Below are positions 42,077 to 51,639 of a stretch of DNA of 64,000 nucleotides, piece by piece. Position numbers and translations under genes: made by a program. The stretch's first letter is position 1, and each line of letters starts with the position of its first letter. The notes below the pieces were generated by a model. That model had not been told where the DNA came from and did not search any database. It worked only from the letters and a program-made list of their open reading frames with translations. Source of the DNA: Rothia koreensis (GTDB taxonomy: Bacteria > Actinomycetota > Actinomycetes > Actinomycetales > Micrococcaceae); assembly GCF_004136575.1 (NCBI RefSeq), contig NZ_NOIQ01000009.1, forward strand, positions 1 to 64,000. The letters run 5' to 3'.

Positions 42077-43333
42077 ATGCAGCACCGCGCCGCACACCGC
42101 CTCACGTCACTGCTTCGCCAGGAATCCACGGGCGGGGTGATCCTCCTCTGCGCAACGCTTCTGGCCCTCGTCCTGGCCAACAGCGGCGCCTCGCCCTGGT
42201 ACTTCGCGATCCGGGACCACCACCTCGGCTTCACCGTCGGTTCCCTGGACCTCGACCTGTCGATCGGCCACTGGGCCGCGGACGGCCTTCTGGCCGTGTT
42301 CTTCTTCATCGTCGGGCTGGAGCTCAAGAAAGAGTTCGTGGTCGGGGAGCTCCGCAACCCCGGGACCTCGGTGGTTCCCATGGCCGCCGCGGCAGGCGGC
42401 GTCGCGCTCCCGGCCATCATCTTCTCCGCGATCAACGCGGGAGGCCCGGCCATCGGCGGTTGGGCGGTTCCGACGGCGACCGACATCGCGTTCGCCGTCG
42501 CCGTGCTCGCCGTCGTCGGGCGGAACCTCCCCACGGCCCTGCGGACCTTCCTGCTGACCCTGGCCGTGGTGGACGATCTCATCGCGATCACGATCATCGC
42601 GATCTTCTACACCTCCGACCTGAACCTCGGTTTCCTGGCCCTCGCCGCGTTGCCGCTCGCTGCCTACGCGTTCGTCGCCTACCGGGGCGAGAAGGTTCTG
42701 CACCTGCGGCCCGAAGCCGCGTGGCTCATCCTCCTGCCCCTCGGCGTGTTGACGTGGGCTTTCTTCCTCGGTTCGGGGATTCACGCGACGATCGCCGGCG
42801 TCCTGCTGGGCTTCTGCGTGCCCGTCCGGCGGGGATCCCGCACGCCCGACGACGCCCGTGCAGGCCTCTCCGAAGTCTTGGAGCACCGCATCCGACCGCT
42901 CTCCGCGGGGCTGTGCGTCCCCGTGTTCGCGTTCTTCTCGGCGGGTGTGGCGGTCGGAGGCTGGAGCGGGTTCGTGGAGTCCGTGAGCAGCCCCGCCGCC
43001 CTCGGGATCCTCCTCGGCCTCGTGGTCGGCAAATGCCTCGGGATCACGGGGGCCACCTGGCTCGTCACGCGCCTGCGCGGGCCGAGGCTGGATCCGACCA
43101 TCGCGTGGCCCGACGTCGTCGGGGTCTCGCTCGTCGCCGGCATCGGATTCACGGTCTCGCTCCTGATCGCCGAGCTGAGTTTTGCGGGAGACCCGTCCCT
43201 GGACGGAGCGGCCAAGGTCGCGATCCTCACCGGGTCCACCCTGGCCGCTCTCGCCGGAGGTTCGTTCCTTGCCCTGAGGAGCAAACGCCGGGCCCGATGG
43301 GAAATGCACAGTGAGGACGGTACCGCCCGGTAA
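42077..43333 (+). CDS. nhaA: Na+/H+ antiporter NhaA
   Basis: This 418-residue antiporter exchanges sodium for protons and protects against salt and alkaline stress. The ion site with two Asp is in TLAVVDDLIAITIIAIFY. Other NhaA features are FFFIVGLELKKEFVVGELRN and VPTATDIAFAVAVLAVVGRN. It ends in a basic tail. ATG 42077 follows GGAG by seven bases and fits the family start (HRLTSLLRQESTGG), so the upstream in-frame stretch is not included. Confidence 0.96.
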   Translation: MQHRAAHRLTSLLRQESTGGVILLCATLLALVLANSGASPWYFAIRDHHLGFTVGSLDLDLSIGHWAADGLLAVFFFIVGLELKKEFVVGELRNPGTSVVPMAAAAGGVALPAIIFSAINAGGPAIGGWAVPTATDIAFAVAVLAVVGRNLPTALRTFLLTLAVVDDLIAITIIAIFYTSDLNLGFLALAALPLAAYAFVAYRGEKVLHLRPEAAWLILLPLGVLTWAFFLGSGIHATIAGVLLGFCVPVRRGSRTPDDARAGLSEVLEHRIRPLSAGLCVPVFAFFSAGVAVGGWSGFVESVSSPAALGILLGLVVGKCLGITGATWLVTRLRGPRLDPTIAWPDVVGVSLVAGIGFTVSLLIAELSFAGDPSLDGAAKVAILTGSTLAALAGGSFLALRSKRRARWEMHSEDGTAR

Positions 43334-43424
43334 CTCGGAGCGCGCTCTATGATTCAATCCACAGCATTTGTAGACTGTCCGGACGATTCCCGACTGGGCG
43401 GAATGTCGCCGACGAAAGGCAGGA

Positions 43425-44600
43425 ATGGGTTTTTTCGACCTCACAGGATGGGGATTCCTGATCGGAATTCTCGTGGTCACCATCGTCGTCTTCGTCCTCG
43501 GTGTACTCCTCCTGCCGCGCATGTCGGCTCCTGGTCCCCTGAAGTATTTGGCTCAGGCCGTCGCCTTCGTCGTGGTCTCCGCGCTGGTCCTCGTGACCGC
43601 GACCGCGTGGCTCAACCGGGACAACAACTGGTACACCTCGTGGGACGATCTCTTCAACAGCGGAGACGTGGCCGCCATGAACTCCAGCAAGGTCTTCGGC
43701 CAGAAAGTGGCCAAAGTTGCCCACGCCAAGAAAATCACCGGTGATGCCACGGACAAGCAGCGCGACCCCGCCTCCAATCCCGCTTTCAAGGACAAGATCA
43801 AAGAAGGCGAATCGAACAGCACGTACTTTTCTGTCAAGGTTCCGGGGAAAGCAAGTGGACAGAGCTATGACGTCACGGTGTGGTTGCCCGCTTCGTATCT
43901 GAAGAATCCGGAGAGTTTCTACCCGGTGATCATGGGTTTCAGCGGTTTTCCCGGATCCCCGGACACCTACTCCAAGTCCATCGACTACGGCCAGTTGATC
44001 GAGGACGCCGTCAAGCACAACAAGATGCGGGAAGCCATCTTCGTGGTTCCCGCCGTGTACCCGGGTGGTTACGACAGCGAATGCGTGGACGGAACCCGCT
44101 CCCAGCCCGGCGGGAAGACGCCCAAGGTCGAAACCTACGTGACCCAGGACGTCGTGCCGTGGGTCAAGGACAACTTCAGGGTCTCGGACGACCCCCACGC
44201 GTGGGCCCTCACCGGGTACAGTGCCGGTGGTTGGTGCTCCGCCATGCTGAGCATGAGACATCCCGATCTCTTTGCCTCGGGGTTGGTCCAGTCCGGCTAC
44301 TTCGAGCCGATCTACAGTGACAACCAGCATTGGAATGCACAGGACGATCCGCGGTACGACCTGGAGAAGATGGCCTCGAACAAGCCCCCGGACACGAACC
44401 TCCACTATTTTTCGAGCAAGGACGACACCCTGTCCTGGCCCTCCCTGAACCAGTTCAAGGACAAGGTGAGCCGCCCGACGTCGTTGACGGTCGATTCGGT
44501 CGACACCGGTGGGCACCGCCAGGACGTCTGGGAGCCGGGGATGGCCAAGAGCCTGACCTGGCTGGGCCGCACCAGCCCATTTTTCGCGCCGTTGACCTGA
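43425..44600 (+). CDS. Membrane-anchored esterase-family alpha/beta hydrolase, lysX-linked
   Basis: This 391-residue protein has two N-terminal helices (residues 8-30 and 40-62) and an extracytoplasmic alpha/beta hydrolase domain of the esterase D/mycolyltransferase type. The nucleophile elbow is GYSAGGWCSAML, and the late His is in DTGGHRQDVWEPG. It lies 19 bp upstream of lysX and is probably cotranscribed. In other bacteria, hydrolases encoded beside aminoacyl-phosphatidylglycerol synthases remove the amino acid again, so a lysyl-PG hydrolase is a reasonable inference. Confidence 0.85.
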   Translation: MGFFDLTGWGFLIGILVVTIVVFVLGVLLLPRMSAPGPLKYLAQAVAFVVVSALVLVTATAWLNRDNNWYTSWDDLFNSGDVAAMNSSKVFGQKVAKVAHAKKITGDATDKQRDPASNPAFKDKIKEGESNSTYFSVKVPGKASGQSYDVTVWLPASYLKNPESFYPVIMGFSGFPGSPDTYSKSIDYGQLIEDAVKHNKMREAIFVVPAVYPGGYDSECVDGTRSQPGGKTPKVETYVTQDVVPWVKDNFRVSDDPHAWALTGYSAGGWCSAMLSMRHPDLFASGLVQSGYFEPIYSDNQHWNAQDDPRYDLEKMASNKPPDTNLHYFSSKDDTLSWPSLNQFKDKVSRPTSLTVDSVDTGGHRQDVWEPGMAKSLTWLGRTSPFFAPLT

Positions 44601-44619
44601 ATCCAGAGGGAAAGTACTC

Positions 44620-47600
44620 GTGAAGACTCATAGCACCGGCAGCCGCTCCGCCACCTACTACCTGCCCGGAAAGCAACCGGGCCGTCGCATGGCGGCGCTC
44701 GTCACCTGGGTTTACGCCCTCGCGGTTCTGGTCAATGCGGCGTTGCTGATCACCCGCCCCTCGCGTCACGGGGCCGTCGAGTTCCTGTTCGGGCTGCTCA
44801 ACGTCCCGGTCGAGCGCAGCCTGATCATGCTGGTGATTTCGGCGCTCGTGTTCTGGGCGTTGCTGCGCCGCAAGAGGGCAGGCCTGTGGGCGGCCATGAT
44901 CTTCCAGCTGGGCGGGCTGGCGTCGGGGATCCTGACTACCGTGGCCTTCGACGCCGTGTCCGCGCCGCCCGAGATCATCGCGGCCAACCCGCTGCTCCAC
45001 CCGGCCTGGGACATCGTCGCCGGCGTGCTGGGCATCGTGTTCTTCATCCTGCTCTACAGGTCCCGCCGGGAGTTCCCGGCCCGCATCAGACCGATCTCCT
45101 ACGGCGCGGGACTTCTGGTCGTGGCGGCCGGATTCGTGCTCGCGCTGGTGGTGGCATGGGTCTTCCTCCCGTTCCACGCCATGGGGGACCTCTGGGCCCT
45201 CCTCCTGAGGGCCTGGGGCAGCACCTCGCCGGCGGTCATGTCCCATCTGCACAACATCCATCGGTGGCACGTCCAGACCATCTCCACCGTGTACGGTCTG
45301 ACAGCGATCGCCGCCGTCTGGGTGATTCTCCGTTCCAAGAGGGCGATCCATTCCTGGACCGGCGAGCGGGAACTGCACCTGCGCGAGTTGCTCCACGAGT
45401 ACGGGCACCAGGATTCGCTGTCCTACTTCGCGACCCGCCGCGAGAAGTCGATGGTCTTCTCCGACGACGGCCGCGCGGCCGTCACGTACCGCGTCTTCGG
45501 ATCGGTCTCATTGGCCTCGGGCGACCCGGTGGGCGACCGGAGCTCGTGGGAGAACGCCATCCTCAAGTGGAAGTCGGAAGCGCGGGAGTACGGCTGGATT
45601 CCCGCGGTCATCAGCGCGAGCCGCGACGGCGCCAGGGAATACACCAAAGTCGGCATGGCTGCTCTGGGGATGGGCGACGAGGCCATCCTCTACCCCGACC
45701 GGTTCTCGCTGAACAACACGTCCATGAACGAGGTCCGCCACAGCGTGCGACGCCTGGAGCGGGAAGAAGTCACCTACCGCATCCGGCGCCAGGCCGACTT
45801 CACTCGGGAGCAACTGGACCGGTTGGTCGGCCTCGCGGACGAGTGGCGGCATGGCAAGGTCGAACGCGGATTCTCGATGGCGCTCAACAGGATCGGTGAT
45901 TCCGCGGACGCCCGGAACGTCTTCATCACCGCGGAGAACGCGGATGGCGAGCCGATCGGTTTTCTCTCCTTCGTCCCGTGGGGTTCGAACGGCTTGTCGC
46001 TCGACGTCATGCGTCGCTCGCCCCAGGCTCCGAACGGGACCACCGAATTCATGATCGTCAAGATGATGGAGGAGGCCGAGGGGCTGGGTGTCAGCAGGGT
46101 TTCGCTGAACTTCGCGATGTTCCGCGAGACGTTCGCCCGTTCGGAAGAACTCGGGGCGAATCCGCTGACCCGTTTCGGCTCCTCGGTCCTGGGCGTGCTG
46201 GACAGGTTCCTGCAACTGGAGCGGCTCTACAAGTTCAACCAGAAATTCGCTCCGACCTGGGTTCCCCGTTTCATCTGCGTGGACTCGTACGTCTCGGTGG
46301 CGAATGTGGGCATGGCCTGCGGCGTCGCGGAAGGATTCCTGCCGGCCTGGATGGGCGGGAAGGCGTCCGCGGAACACACCCTCGGTCGGAACGAGCTGGA
46401 ACGGCTCCGGGAGATCGAACGACGCCGGGTCGGTGCCGAGGATCTCGCCCCGAAGTGGTCGGACCAGACACGTCACCGCATCCGACATCTGGAAGAGATG
46501 CGGGAGGCCGGTGTCGAACCATTCCCGAAGGGCACCGGTGAAGGCATGACCGTGCGCGCCGTCGCTCCTCTGCTCGGGAGCGGAGAGGACGCCGTCGACG
46601 GAGGCGCACCGGGGGCGGCGTCGCCCGCCGACGTCGCGGTCAACGGTCGCGTCCGGTCGATGAGGCGCCACGGCAAGGTCACGTTCCTGGACCTGCACGA
46701 GCACGGGACCACGATTCAGGTGGTGCTCGACGAATCCGTGTGCGGAACCGACACGGCCGCCCGGGTGCGGTGGATCGATTCGGGAGATTACGTGCTGGTC
46801 CGCGGCCACATCGGCTCCTCGCGCAACGGAACGCCGTCCCTGATCGCTCACTCGTGGGACATCACATCCAAGTGCCTGCACCCGATCCCCTACGATTCCT
46901 TCACGGACCCGGAGGCGCGGCTGCGCCGGCGGTCCATGGACCTGATCATCAACCCGGAGGAGTCGAAGCGGCTGCGCATCCGGTCGGCGACCATCCGGGC
47001 CATCCGCACCACGCTGGACGACCAGGGTTTCCTCGAGGTCGAGACGCCGATGCTCAACACGATCCACGGTGGGGCGAGCGCCCGGCCGTTCAAGACGTTC
47101 ATCAATGCCTACGGCGTCGACCTGACCCTGCGCATCGCACCCGAGCTCTACCTCAAACGCTTGGTTGTCGGGGACATGGGTCCGGTCTACGAGTTGGGCC
47201 GCGATTTCCGCAACGAGGGCGCCGATTCGACCCACAACCCCGAGTTCACGGTCCTGGAGGCTTACCAGCCCTTTGCGGACTACACCGTGATGAGGGAGCT
47301 GACCGAGCGGATCCTCAAGAACGCGGCCCGCGCGGTCTTCGGTGAAGAGGTTCTCCCGCTGCGTCTGGGGGACGAGCCCAAGGATCCTCGCCAGGAGGCC
47401 GTGCTGACCGACGTCTCCGGGCCCTGGCCGGTCGTGAGCGTGTGCGAGGCCCTGTCCCAGGCGGTCGGGCGGCCCATCGACCTCGACACCGACTTCGAGA
47501 CGCTCATGGGTCTCGCCCGCGACCACGAGATCCACGTCCGGGACGACATGGGGCCGGGAGCGGTCATCGAGGAGCTCTACGGCGAACTCGTCGAGGCGAA

Positions 47601-48027
47601 GACCTCCAGGCCCACGTTCTACAAGGACTTCCCCGTCGAGACCTCTCCCCTGGCCGGCCCCCACCGTGAGGACTCGCGCTTCGCCGAACGCTGGGACCTG
47701 GTGATCAACGGGACCGAGATGGGCACCGCCTACTCCGAGATGGCCGACGCGATCGAACAGCGACGCCGCCTGACCGAGCAGTCTCTCAAGGCGGCGGCGG
47801 GCGACGTCGAGGCCATGCAGATCGATGAGGACTTCCTCGACGCCCTGGAGACCGGGCTGCCGCCCACGGGCGGGCTCGGGATCGGCATCGACCGGCTGAT
47901 CATGATGCTCACCGGCTCGCCGATTCGTGGCGTCCTGGCCTTCCCGTTCGTTCGCCCCGGGGCGACGCCGAGGCTCAAGTCCGCGCCTCGCAGCGTCAAG
48001 GGGCCGGATTCCGCGTCGCTCGAATGA
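44620..48027 (+). CDS. lysX: LysX: lysylphosphatidylglycerol synthase fused to lysyl-tRNA synthetase
   Basis: This 1135-residue fusion makes Lys-tRNA and transfers lysine to phosphatidylglycerol, lowering membrane charge and giving resistance to cationic peptides. Residues 1-240 form about seven helices. Residues 255-570 are the MprF-type transferase (DUF2156, DSLSYFATRREKSMVFSDDG). From about residue 600 a class II LysRS follows with an OB domain (VNGRVRSMRRHGKVTFLDLH), motif 2 FRNEGADSTHNPEFTVLEAY near 862 and motif 3 GLGIGIDRLIMMLTGS near 1085. GTG 44620 follows GAGGGA. It is known from mycobacteria and related Actinobacteria, usually beside a separate housekeeping lysS. Confidence 0.97.
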   Translation: MKTHSTGSRSATYYLPGKQPGRRMAALVTWVYALAVLVNAALLITRPSRHGAVEFLFGLLNVPVERSLIMLVISALVFWALLRRKRAGLWAAMIFQLGGLASGILTTVAFDAVSAPPEIIAANPLLHPAWDIVAGVLGIVFFILLYRSRREFPARIRPISYGAGLLVVAAGFVLALVVAWVFLPFHAMGDLWALLLRAWGSTSPAVMSHLHNIHRWHVQTISTVYGLTAIAAVWVILRSKRAIHSWTGERELHLRELLHEYGHQDSLSYFATRREKSMVFSDDGRAAVTYRVFGSVSLASGDPVGDRSSWENAILKWKSEAREYGWIPAVISASRDGAREYTKVGMAALGMGDEAILYPDRFSLNNTSMNEVRHSVRRLEREEVTYRIRRQADFTREQLDRLVGLADEWRHGKVERGFSMALNRIGDSADARNVFITAENADGEPIGFLSFVPWGSNGLSLDVMRRSPQAPNGTTEFMIVKMMEEAEGLGVSRVSLNFAMFRETFARSEELGANPLTRFGSSVLGVLDRFLQLERLYKFNQKFAPTWVPRFICVDSYVSVANVGMACGVAEGFLPAWMGGKASAEHTLGRNELERLREIERRRVGAEDLAPKWSDQTRHRIRHLEEMREAGVEPFPKGTGEGMTVRAVAPLLGSGEDAVDGGAPGAASPADVAVNGRVRSMRRHGKVTFLDLHEHGTTIQVVLDESVCGTDTAARVRWIDSGDYVLVRGHIGSSRNGTPSLIAHSWDITSKCLHPIPYDSFTDPEARLRRRSMDLIINPEESKRLRIRSATIRAIRTTLDDQGFLEVETPMLNTIHGGASARPFKTFINAYGVDLTLRIAPELYLKRLVVGDMGPVYELGRDFRNEGADSTHNPEFTVLEAYQPFADYTVMRELTERILKNAARAVFGEEVLPLRLGDEPKDPRQEAVLTDVSGPWPVVSVCEALSQAVGRPIDLDTDFETLMGLARDHEIHVRDDMGPGAVIEELYGELVEAKTSRPTFYKDFPVETSPLAGPHREDSRFAERWDLVINGTEMGTAYSEMADAIEQRRRLTEQSLKAAAGDVEAMQIDEDFLDALETGLPPTGGLGIGIDRLIMMLTGSPIRGVLAFPFVRPGATPRLKSAPRSVKGPDSASLE

Positions 48028-48728
48028 ACCCGGTCCAGTTCCTTGCCGCCTCCTCGGGTCTGGGCGTCGGCGGATTCGACCCTGCCCCGGCGCTGATCGC
48101 CGCGGTATTCATGGCCGCGCGCCCCAGCGAGACACCGGAACAGGCCCGGGGTGTCCGCCGCGACGTCCTCTTGTTCGGCACGGTGCTCATCGGAGGAACC
48201 GCGCTCTGGGGCGTGGGGCTGTCCCTCCTGGTCGGGGAGCGTCTTGCGAGCGTCCCCTGGCACGGGCTCCTGCGCGCCGGCGGGTGGGCGGCCGGCGTCG
48301 AGCTCCTTCTCGCGATCGCCGGATTCTGCGCGGCCGGCCACAAATGGGTGCACCGCAACGACCCGCCGCGGCAGGAGAAGGCGCGCAACAGGGCGGGGCT
48401 CATGCTCGTGGCCCTGGGATTCGTGGCGATCGTGACCGCCGACGTGCCGTTCATCGTCACGATCGGCCTTTCCTCGCACCAACCCGTGTGGGTCGTGATC
48501 CCGGCGTTCATCGTCTGGGCCGTGGTTTCCCAGTTCCCACTGTTCGTGCTGTGCATCGCGGTGCTGTTCAACAAGCACCGGAAGGTCTCCCAGGTGATCG
48601 GCCGGGTCTGGGACTCGTTGCGCACATGGGTTCGATGGGCGGTCCCGATCGGGCTGGCCTCGGTCAGCGTGCTCCTGCTGCTCGACGCCGCGCGCTTCTT
48701 CCTCCTGGGACACTTCCTGATCGGGTGA
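48024..48728 (+). CDS. GAP-family (LysE-like) membrane protein
   Basis: This 234-residue protein has six helices and the GAP/Sap fold related to LysE exporters. In mycobacteria such proteins move glycopeptidolipids or sulfolipids. The cytoplasmic loop HRNDPPRQEKARNR between helices 3 and 4 is typical. The ATG overlaps the lysX stop by 4 bp, so it is strongly coupled to lysX. A role in lipid export or flipping of lysyl-PG is an inference from this context. Confidence 0.75.
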   Translation: MNPVQFLAASSGLGVGGFDPAPALIAAVFMAARPSETPEQARGVRRDVLLFGTVLIGGTALWGVGLSLLVGERLASVPWHGLLRAGGWAAGVELLLAIAGFCAAGHKWVHRNDPPRQEKARNRAGLMLVALGFVAIVTADVPFIVTIGLSSHQPVWVVIPAFIVWAVVSQFPLFVLCIAVLFNKHRKVSQVIGRVWDSLRTWVRWAVPIGLASVSVLLLLDAARFFLLGHFLIG

Positions 48729-48742
48729 TTCGGCCTTCCGGG

Positions 48743-49564
48743 TCAGCTCAGACCATCCGCTGACGAGCGCCGGTGTGCCTCAGCGATCCGGAACAGCTCG
48801 AGGTATCCCTGGACGTCCCAGGCGGTCCGCCCCACGAACAGCCCTCCCACGTGGTCGAGCGACAGGAGCTGCGCGGCGTTGTCCACCGTGACGGAACCGC
48901 CGTACAGGAGCGCTTCCACCCGGTGGTCGTATTCGTTTCCCAGGGCGGCGAAGGCTTCGACGAGCTCCTCGGTGCGGGGAGGCCGGCCGGCGTCGCCGAT
49001 GGCCCACATCGGCTCGTAGGCGATCAGGACCTTCCCCAGCTCGGGTTCGGTCAGGCCGTCGAGCGCGCCGTGCGCCTGTTCGAGAATGTATTCCGCTGAC
49101 TGTCCGGCGGCCTTGATGTCCTCGGGTTCCCCAATGCACAGCAAGGGCCGCATCCCGTGCCGGATCGCTGCCTCGACCTTCCACCGGGTGGTCTCGATCG
49201 TCTCCCCGAAATGCGTCCGCCGTTCGGAGTGCCCGATTTCCACGATGGAGGCCCCGGCGTCCTTGACCTGAGGAACGGAGATCTCCCCCGTCCAGGCCCC
49301 GGAGTCCTCCCAATGAGCGTTCTGGGCGCCGACGAGGACGGGCGACCGACCGCCGAGGGACTGGACGACCGGAGAGATCGCGGTGAAAGAAGGGATGACG
49401 AAGGGCTGCACCCTCTCGAGGACGTCCTCGGACAGGTTCTCCGTGAGCGTGTCTGCCCACGCGCGGGCGTCTGCCCCCAGCTTGTTCATTTTCCAGCTGG
49501 TCCCGATCCACAGGCGTTCCGGCGTCGTCCCTCCGGTCGTCGCACTCGATCCGCGTGGGGGCAT
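48743..49564 (-). CDS. tpiA: Triose-phosphate isomerase homologue in a sugar-acid cluster
   Basis: This 273-residue TIM-barrel isomerase keeps the catalytic residues: Asn-Lys in WIGTSWKMNK, His in VEIGHSERR, Glu in AYEPMWAIG and the phosphate loop YGGSV. ATG 49564 follows AAGGAG by eight bases. Its position, divergent from a catabolic operon and next to a TCCTATAGGA operator, points to a pathway-specific paralogue. Such paralogues are known to isomerise erythrulose-1-phosphate (EryH/LerI type). The general enzyme name is certain; the physiological substrate is inferred. Confidence 0.88.
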   Translation of the reverse strand: MPPRGSSATTGGTTPERLWIGTSWKMNKLGADARAWADTLTENLSEDVLERVQPFVIPSFTAISPVVQSLGGRSPVLVGAQNAHWEDSGAWTGEISVPQVKDAGASIVEIGHSERRTHFGETIETTRWKVEAAIRHGMRPLLCIGEPEDIKAAGQSAEYILEQAHGALDGLTEPELGKVLIAYEPMWAIGDAGRPPRTEELVEAFAALGNEYDHRVEALLYGGSVTVDNAAQLLSLDHVGGLFVGRTAWDVQGYLELFRIAEAHRRSSADGLS

Positions 49565-49662
49565 GACTGAACTCCTTCCGACCACGTCCGGTTTCCGGGT
49601 CTCTCCCACGGTTCGGCTGCCCTGCCTCGGGCAACGCTGGCGGCCCCACAGTCCTCTCACGA

Positions 49663-49672
49663 TCCTATAGGA
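49663..49672. promoter_or_regulatory. Operator palindrome TCCTATAGGA, copy 1 (tpiA side)
   Basis: A perfect 10-bp palindrome lies 99 bp upstream of tpiA. Two further copies at 49815 and 57936 frame the same cluster. It is probably the site of the cluster-encoded GntR regulator. Confidence 0.65.
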
Positions 49673-49788
49673 AGATGCATTGGTCAGTGAAGGGTTTTGA
49701 TGTCGGCTCTCTTGTCGATTCGCGTCAGGACGGGCTCCAGGGCCAGTCACCCCGGCGTCATACCCACTCAAATTATTCGCCGGGATGG

Positions 49789-49824
49789 TTGACACAGGTC
49801 ACGTCGGACATAAATCCTATAGGA
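49789..49824 (+). promoter_or_regulatory. Promoter with overlapping TCCTATAGGA operator, copy 2
   Basis: TTGACA at 49789-49794 is a good -35, and TAAATC at 49811-49816 is a weak -10 with 16-bp spacing. The palindrome TCCTATAGGA (49815-49824) overlaps the -10/+1 region, an arrangement expected for repression. It drives the isomerase-SDR-MFS operon. Confidence 0.6.
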
Positions 49825-49848
49825 ATACTCAACTCGAAGGAGAGCCGC

Positions 49849-50769
49849 ATGTTCACAGCCGAGTCCTGGCCGATCGCCGCCAACATGTTGTCGTTCGGTG
49901 CCACCGCGCCCGATGGTGGCCACATCAAAGATGCGCCCGCCACGGTCTGGGCCGCGCAGATGCGCGAAGCCCGGGAGCTCGGAATCACGCAGATCGACCC
50001 GACCGACGCGTGGGTTCCCCTGGCACGGCTGAGCGACGAACGGGTCGAGGAGTTCCGGCGCACCCTCGAGGGCGAGGGCCTCTCGATCCCTTCGATCTCG
50101 ATGACTCGGAGCTCGGTGGTCGACCGCGACAAGGGGGACCAGTTCCTGGCCGAGGCCCATCGCCTCCTCGACCTGGCTCCGAGCTTCGGGGCCAGCATCG
50201 TGAACGTCGGTTTCATGCAGGCCCTGACGCCGGAGCAGGCCGACGCCGTCTGGTTCTGGCTCGAGAACGGCCATCACGACGACCCCGCGCTCCGTGACCT
50301 CGCCATCGAACGCATCCGGGAACTCGGCGATCACGCCCAGTCGGTGGGGGTCGGGCTGAGCCTCGAAATGTACGAGGACACCTACATCGGGACCCCCGAT
50401 GACGCGGTGGCCTTCCTGGACGACGTCGACCACGACGCCGTCGGGCTGAACCCTGACCTCGGCAACCTGGTTCGTCTCCACCGACCGATGCCCCACCCCG
50501 ACGACATGTACGAGACGGTCCTGCCCCGGTCAAATTTCTGGCACATCAAGAACTATTCACGGGACTTCGACCCACGCACCGGGGCGTACACCTCCGCACC
50601 GATGCCGCTCAAATACGGCTACATCAACTATCGGCGAATCATCCGTCGAGCCATCGAGTCCGGCTACACGGGCCCGTTCTGTTGCGAGCACTACGGTTCC
50701 GACTCGCTGGGTGTGATCGCGGAGAACATCCAGTACATCCGCCAGGTCCTGGCTTCGGCCCTGGACTGA
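49849..50769 (+). CDS. Sugar phosphate isomerase/epimerase-family TIM barrel (AP-endonuclease-2 fold)
   Basis: This 306-residue protein has the xylose-isomerase-like TIM barrel that binds a divalent metal. Likely metal ligands are Glu in GVGLSLEMYEDT, Asp in VGLNPDLGNLVRLH, His in FWHIKNYS and Glu in GPFCCEHYG. Family members include isomerases, epimerases, dehydratases and the 3-oxo-isoapionate decarboxylase that yields L-erythrulose. With a DhaK-type kinase and TPI homologue in the same regulon, a decarboxylase or isomerase feeding a tetrulose is attractive. GAAGGAG precedes the ATG. Confidence 0.85.
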   Translation: MFTAESWPIAANMLSFGATAPDGGHIKDAPATVWAAQMREARELGITQIDPTDAWVPLARLSDERVEEFRRTLEGEGLSIPSISMTRSSVVDRDKGDQFLAEAHRLLDLAPSFGASIVNVGFMQALTPEQADAVWFWLENGHHDDPALRDLAIERIRELGDHAQSVGVGLSLEMYEDTYIGTPDDAVAFLDDVDHDAVGLNPDLGNLVRLHRPMPHPDDMYETVLPRSNFWHIKNYSRDFDPRTGAYTSAPMPLKYGYINYRRIIRRAIESGYTGPFCCEHYGSDSLGVIAENIQYIRQVLASALD

Positions 50770-50828
50770 CCCTCCCCGCGACCGTCTCACTGCGTTCCCC
50801 CTTCCCAGACCCATGCAAAGGAGCATTC

Positions 50829-51605
50829 ATGTCCACGACCCCTTTCCCCTCCGAGCGCACAGCGGTGGTCACCGGCGCGGGGGCACCGCGCGGCATCGGA
50901 CGGCACGTGGCCCGAGCCCTCGCCGCGTCCGGATGGAACGTGGCCGTTCTGGATATCGACGAATCCGCGGTCACCGGTTTCGCGTCCGAGTTGGCGGAGG
51001 AGAGCGGCCGCATCGTCGTCGGGATCGGGGCGGACATTGCGGACAAGGAATCGGTCGAGCGGGCCTTCGCCACGATCGACGCCGAGCTGCCGCCCGTCCT
51101 CGCCGAGGTCAACCTGGCGGGAATCCCCGGGCCACAGGAATTCTTCGACCTCACCTCGGAGAACTTCACCCGCATCATGGACGTCAACGCGAAGGGCACC
51201 CTCTTCATGATGCAGGCGGCGGCTTCCCGCATGATCGAGGCGGGCACCGGCGGCCGGATCGTGAACACGTCCTCCATCACCGCCTACGACGGCGGGGGAA
51301 CTTTCTCCAAGACCGGCTATGCGGCCGCGAAGGCCGCGGTTCTGGGGCTGACCCGCGGCGGCGCCCGCGAACTGGGGAAACACGGCATCACCTGCAACTC
51401 CATCGTGCCCGGCCCCATCGATACGGACATCATGGGCGGGACCCTCACGGAGGAGCGCAAGACCGGGATGTCCGCCGACATCCCCCTGGAACGGGTCGGC
51501 CAACCGCAAGAGGTTGCGGGACTGATCAAGTTCCTGGTCAGCGAGGATTCCAGTTTCGTCAACGGTGACGCCGTCTTCGTCGACGGCGGAAAACACATGG
51601 TCTGA
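50829..51605 (+). CDS. Short-chain dehydrogenase/reductase
   Basis: This 258-residue classical SDR has cofactor motif TGAGAPRGIGRH, an Asp at the end of strand 2 (VAVLDIDES) favouring NAD, catalytic Ser in VNTSSITAYDGG, Tyr-Lys in TGYAAAKAAV and C-terminal VNGDAVFVDGGKHM. The active-site Asn region NLAGIP departs from the usual NAG. AAAGGAGC lies upstream of the ATG. As the second gene of the catabolic operon it probably oxidises a polyol or sugar acid. Confidence 0.9.
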   Translation: MSTTPFPSERTAVVTGAGAPRGIGRHVARALAASGWNVAVLDIDESAVTGFASELAEESGRIVVGIGADIADKESVERAFATIDAELPPVLAEVNLAGIPGPQEFFDLTSENFTRIMDVNAKGTLFMMQAAASRMIEAGTGGRIVNTSSITAYDGGGTFSKTGYAAAKAAVLGLTRGGARELGKHGITCNSIVPGPIDTDIMGGTLTEERKTGMSADIPLERVGQPQEVAGLIKFLVSEDSSFVNGDAVFVDGGKHMV

Positions 51606-51639
51606 CCTCCCCGGCTCCCTCAGCAAGGAGAACGAAATC

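Noticed and set aside
45508-47664. 718-codon frame opposite lysX
   Set aside because: Its composition is that of an antisense GC frame and lysX on the other strand is unambiguous.
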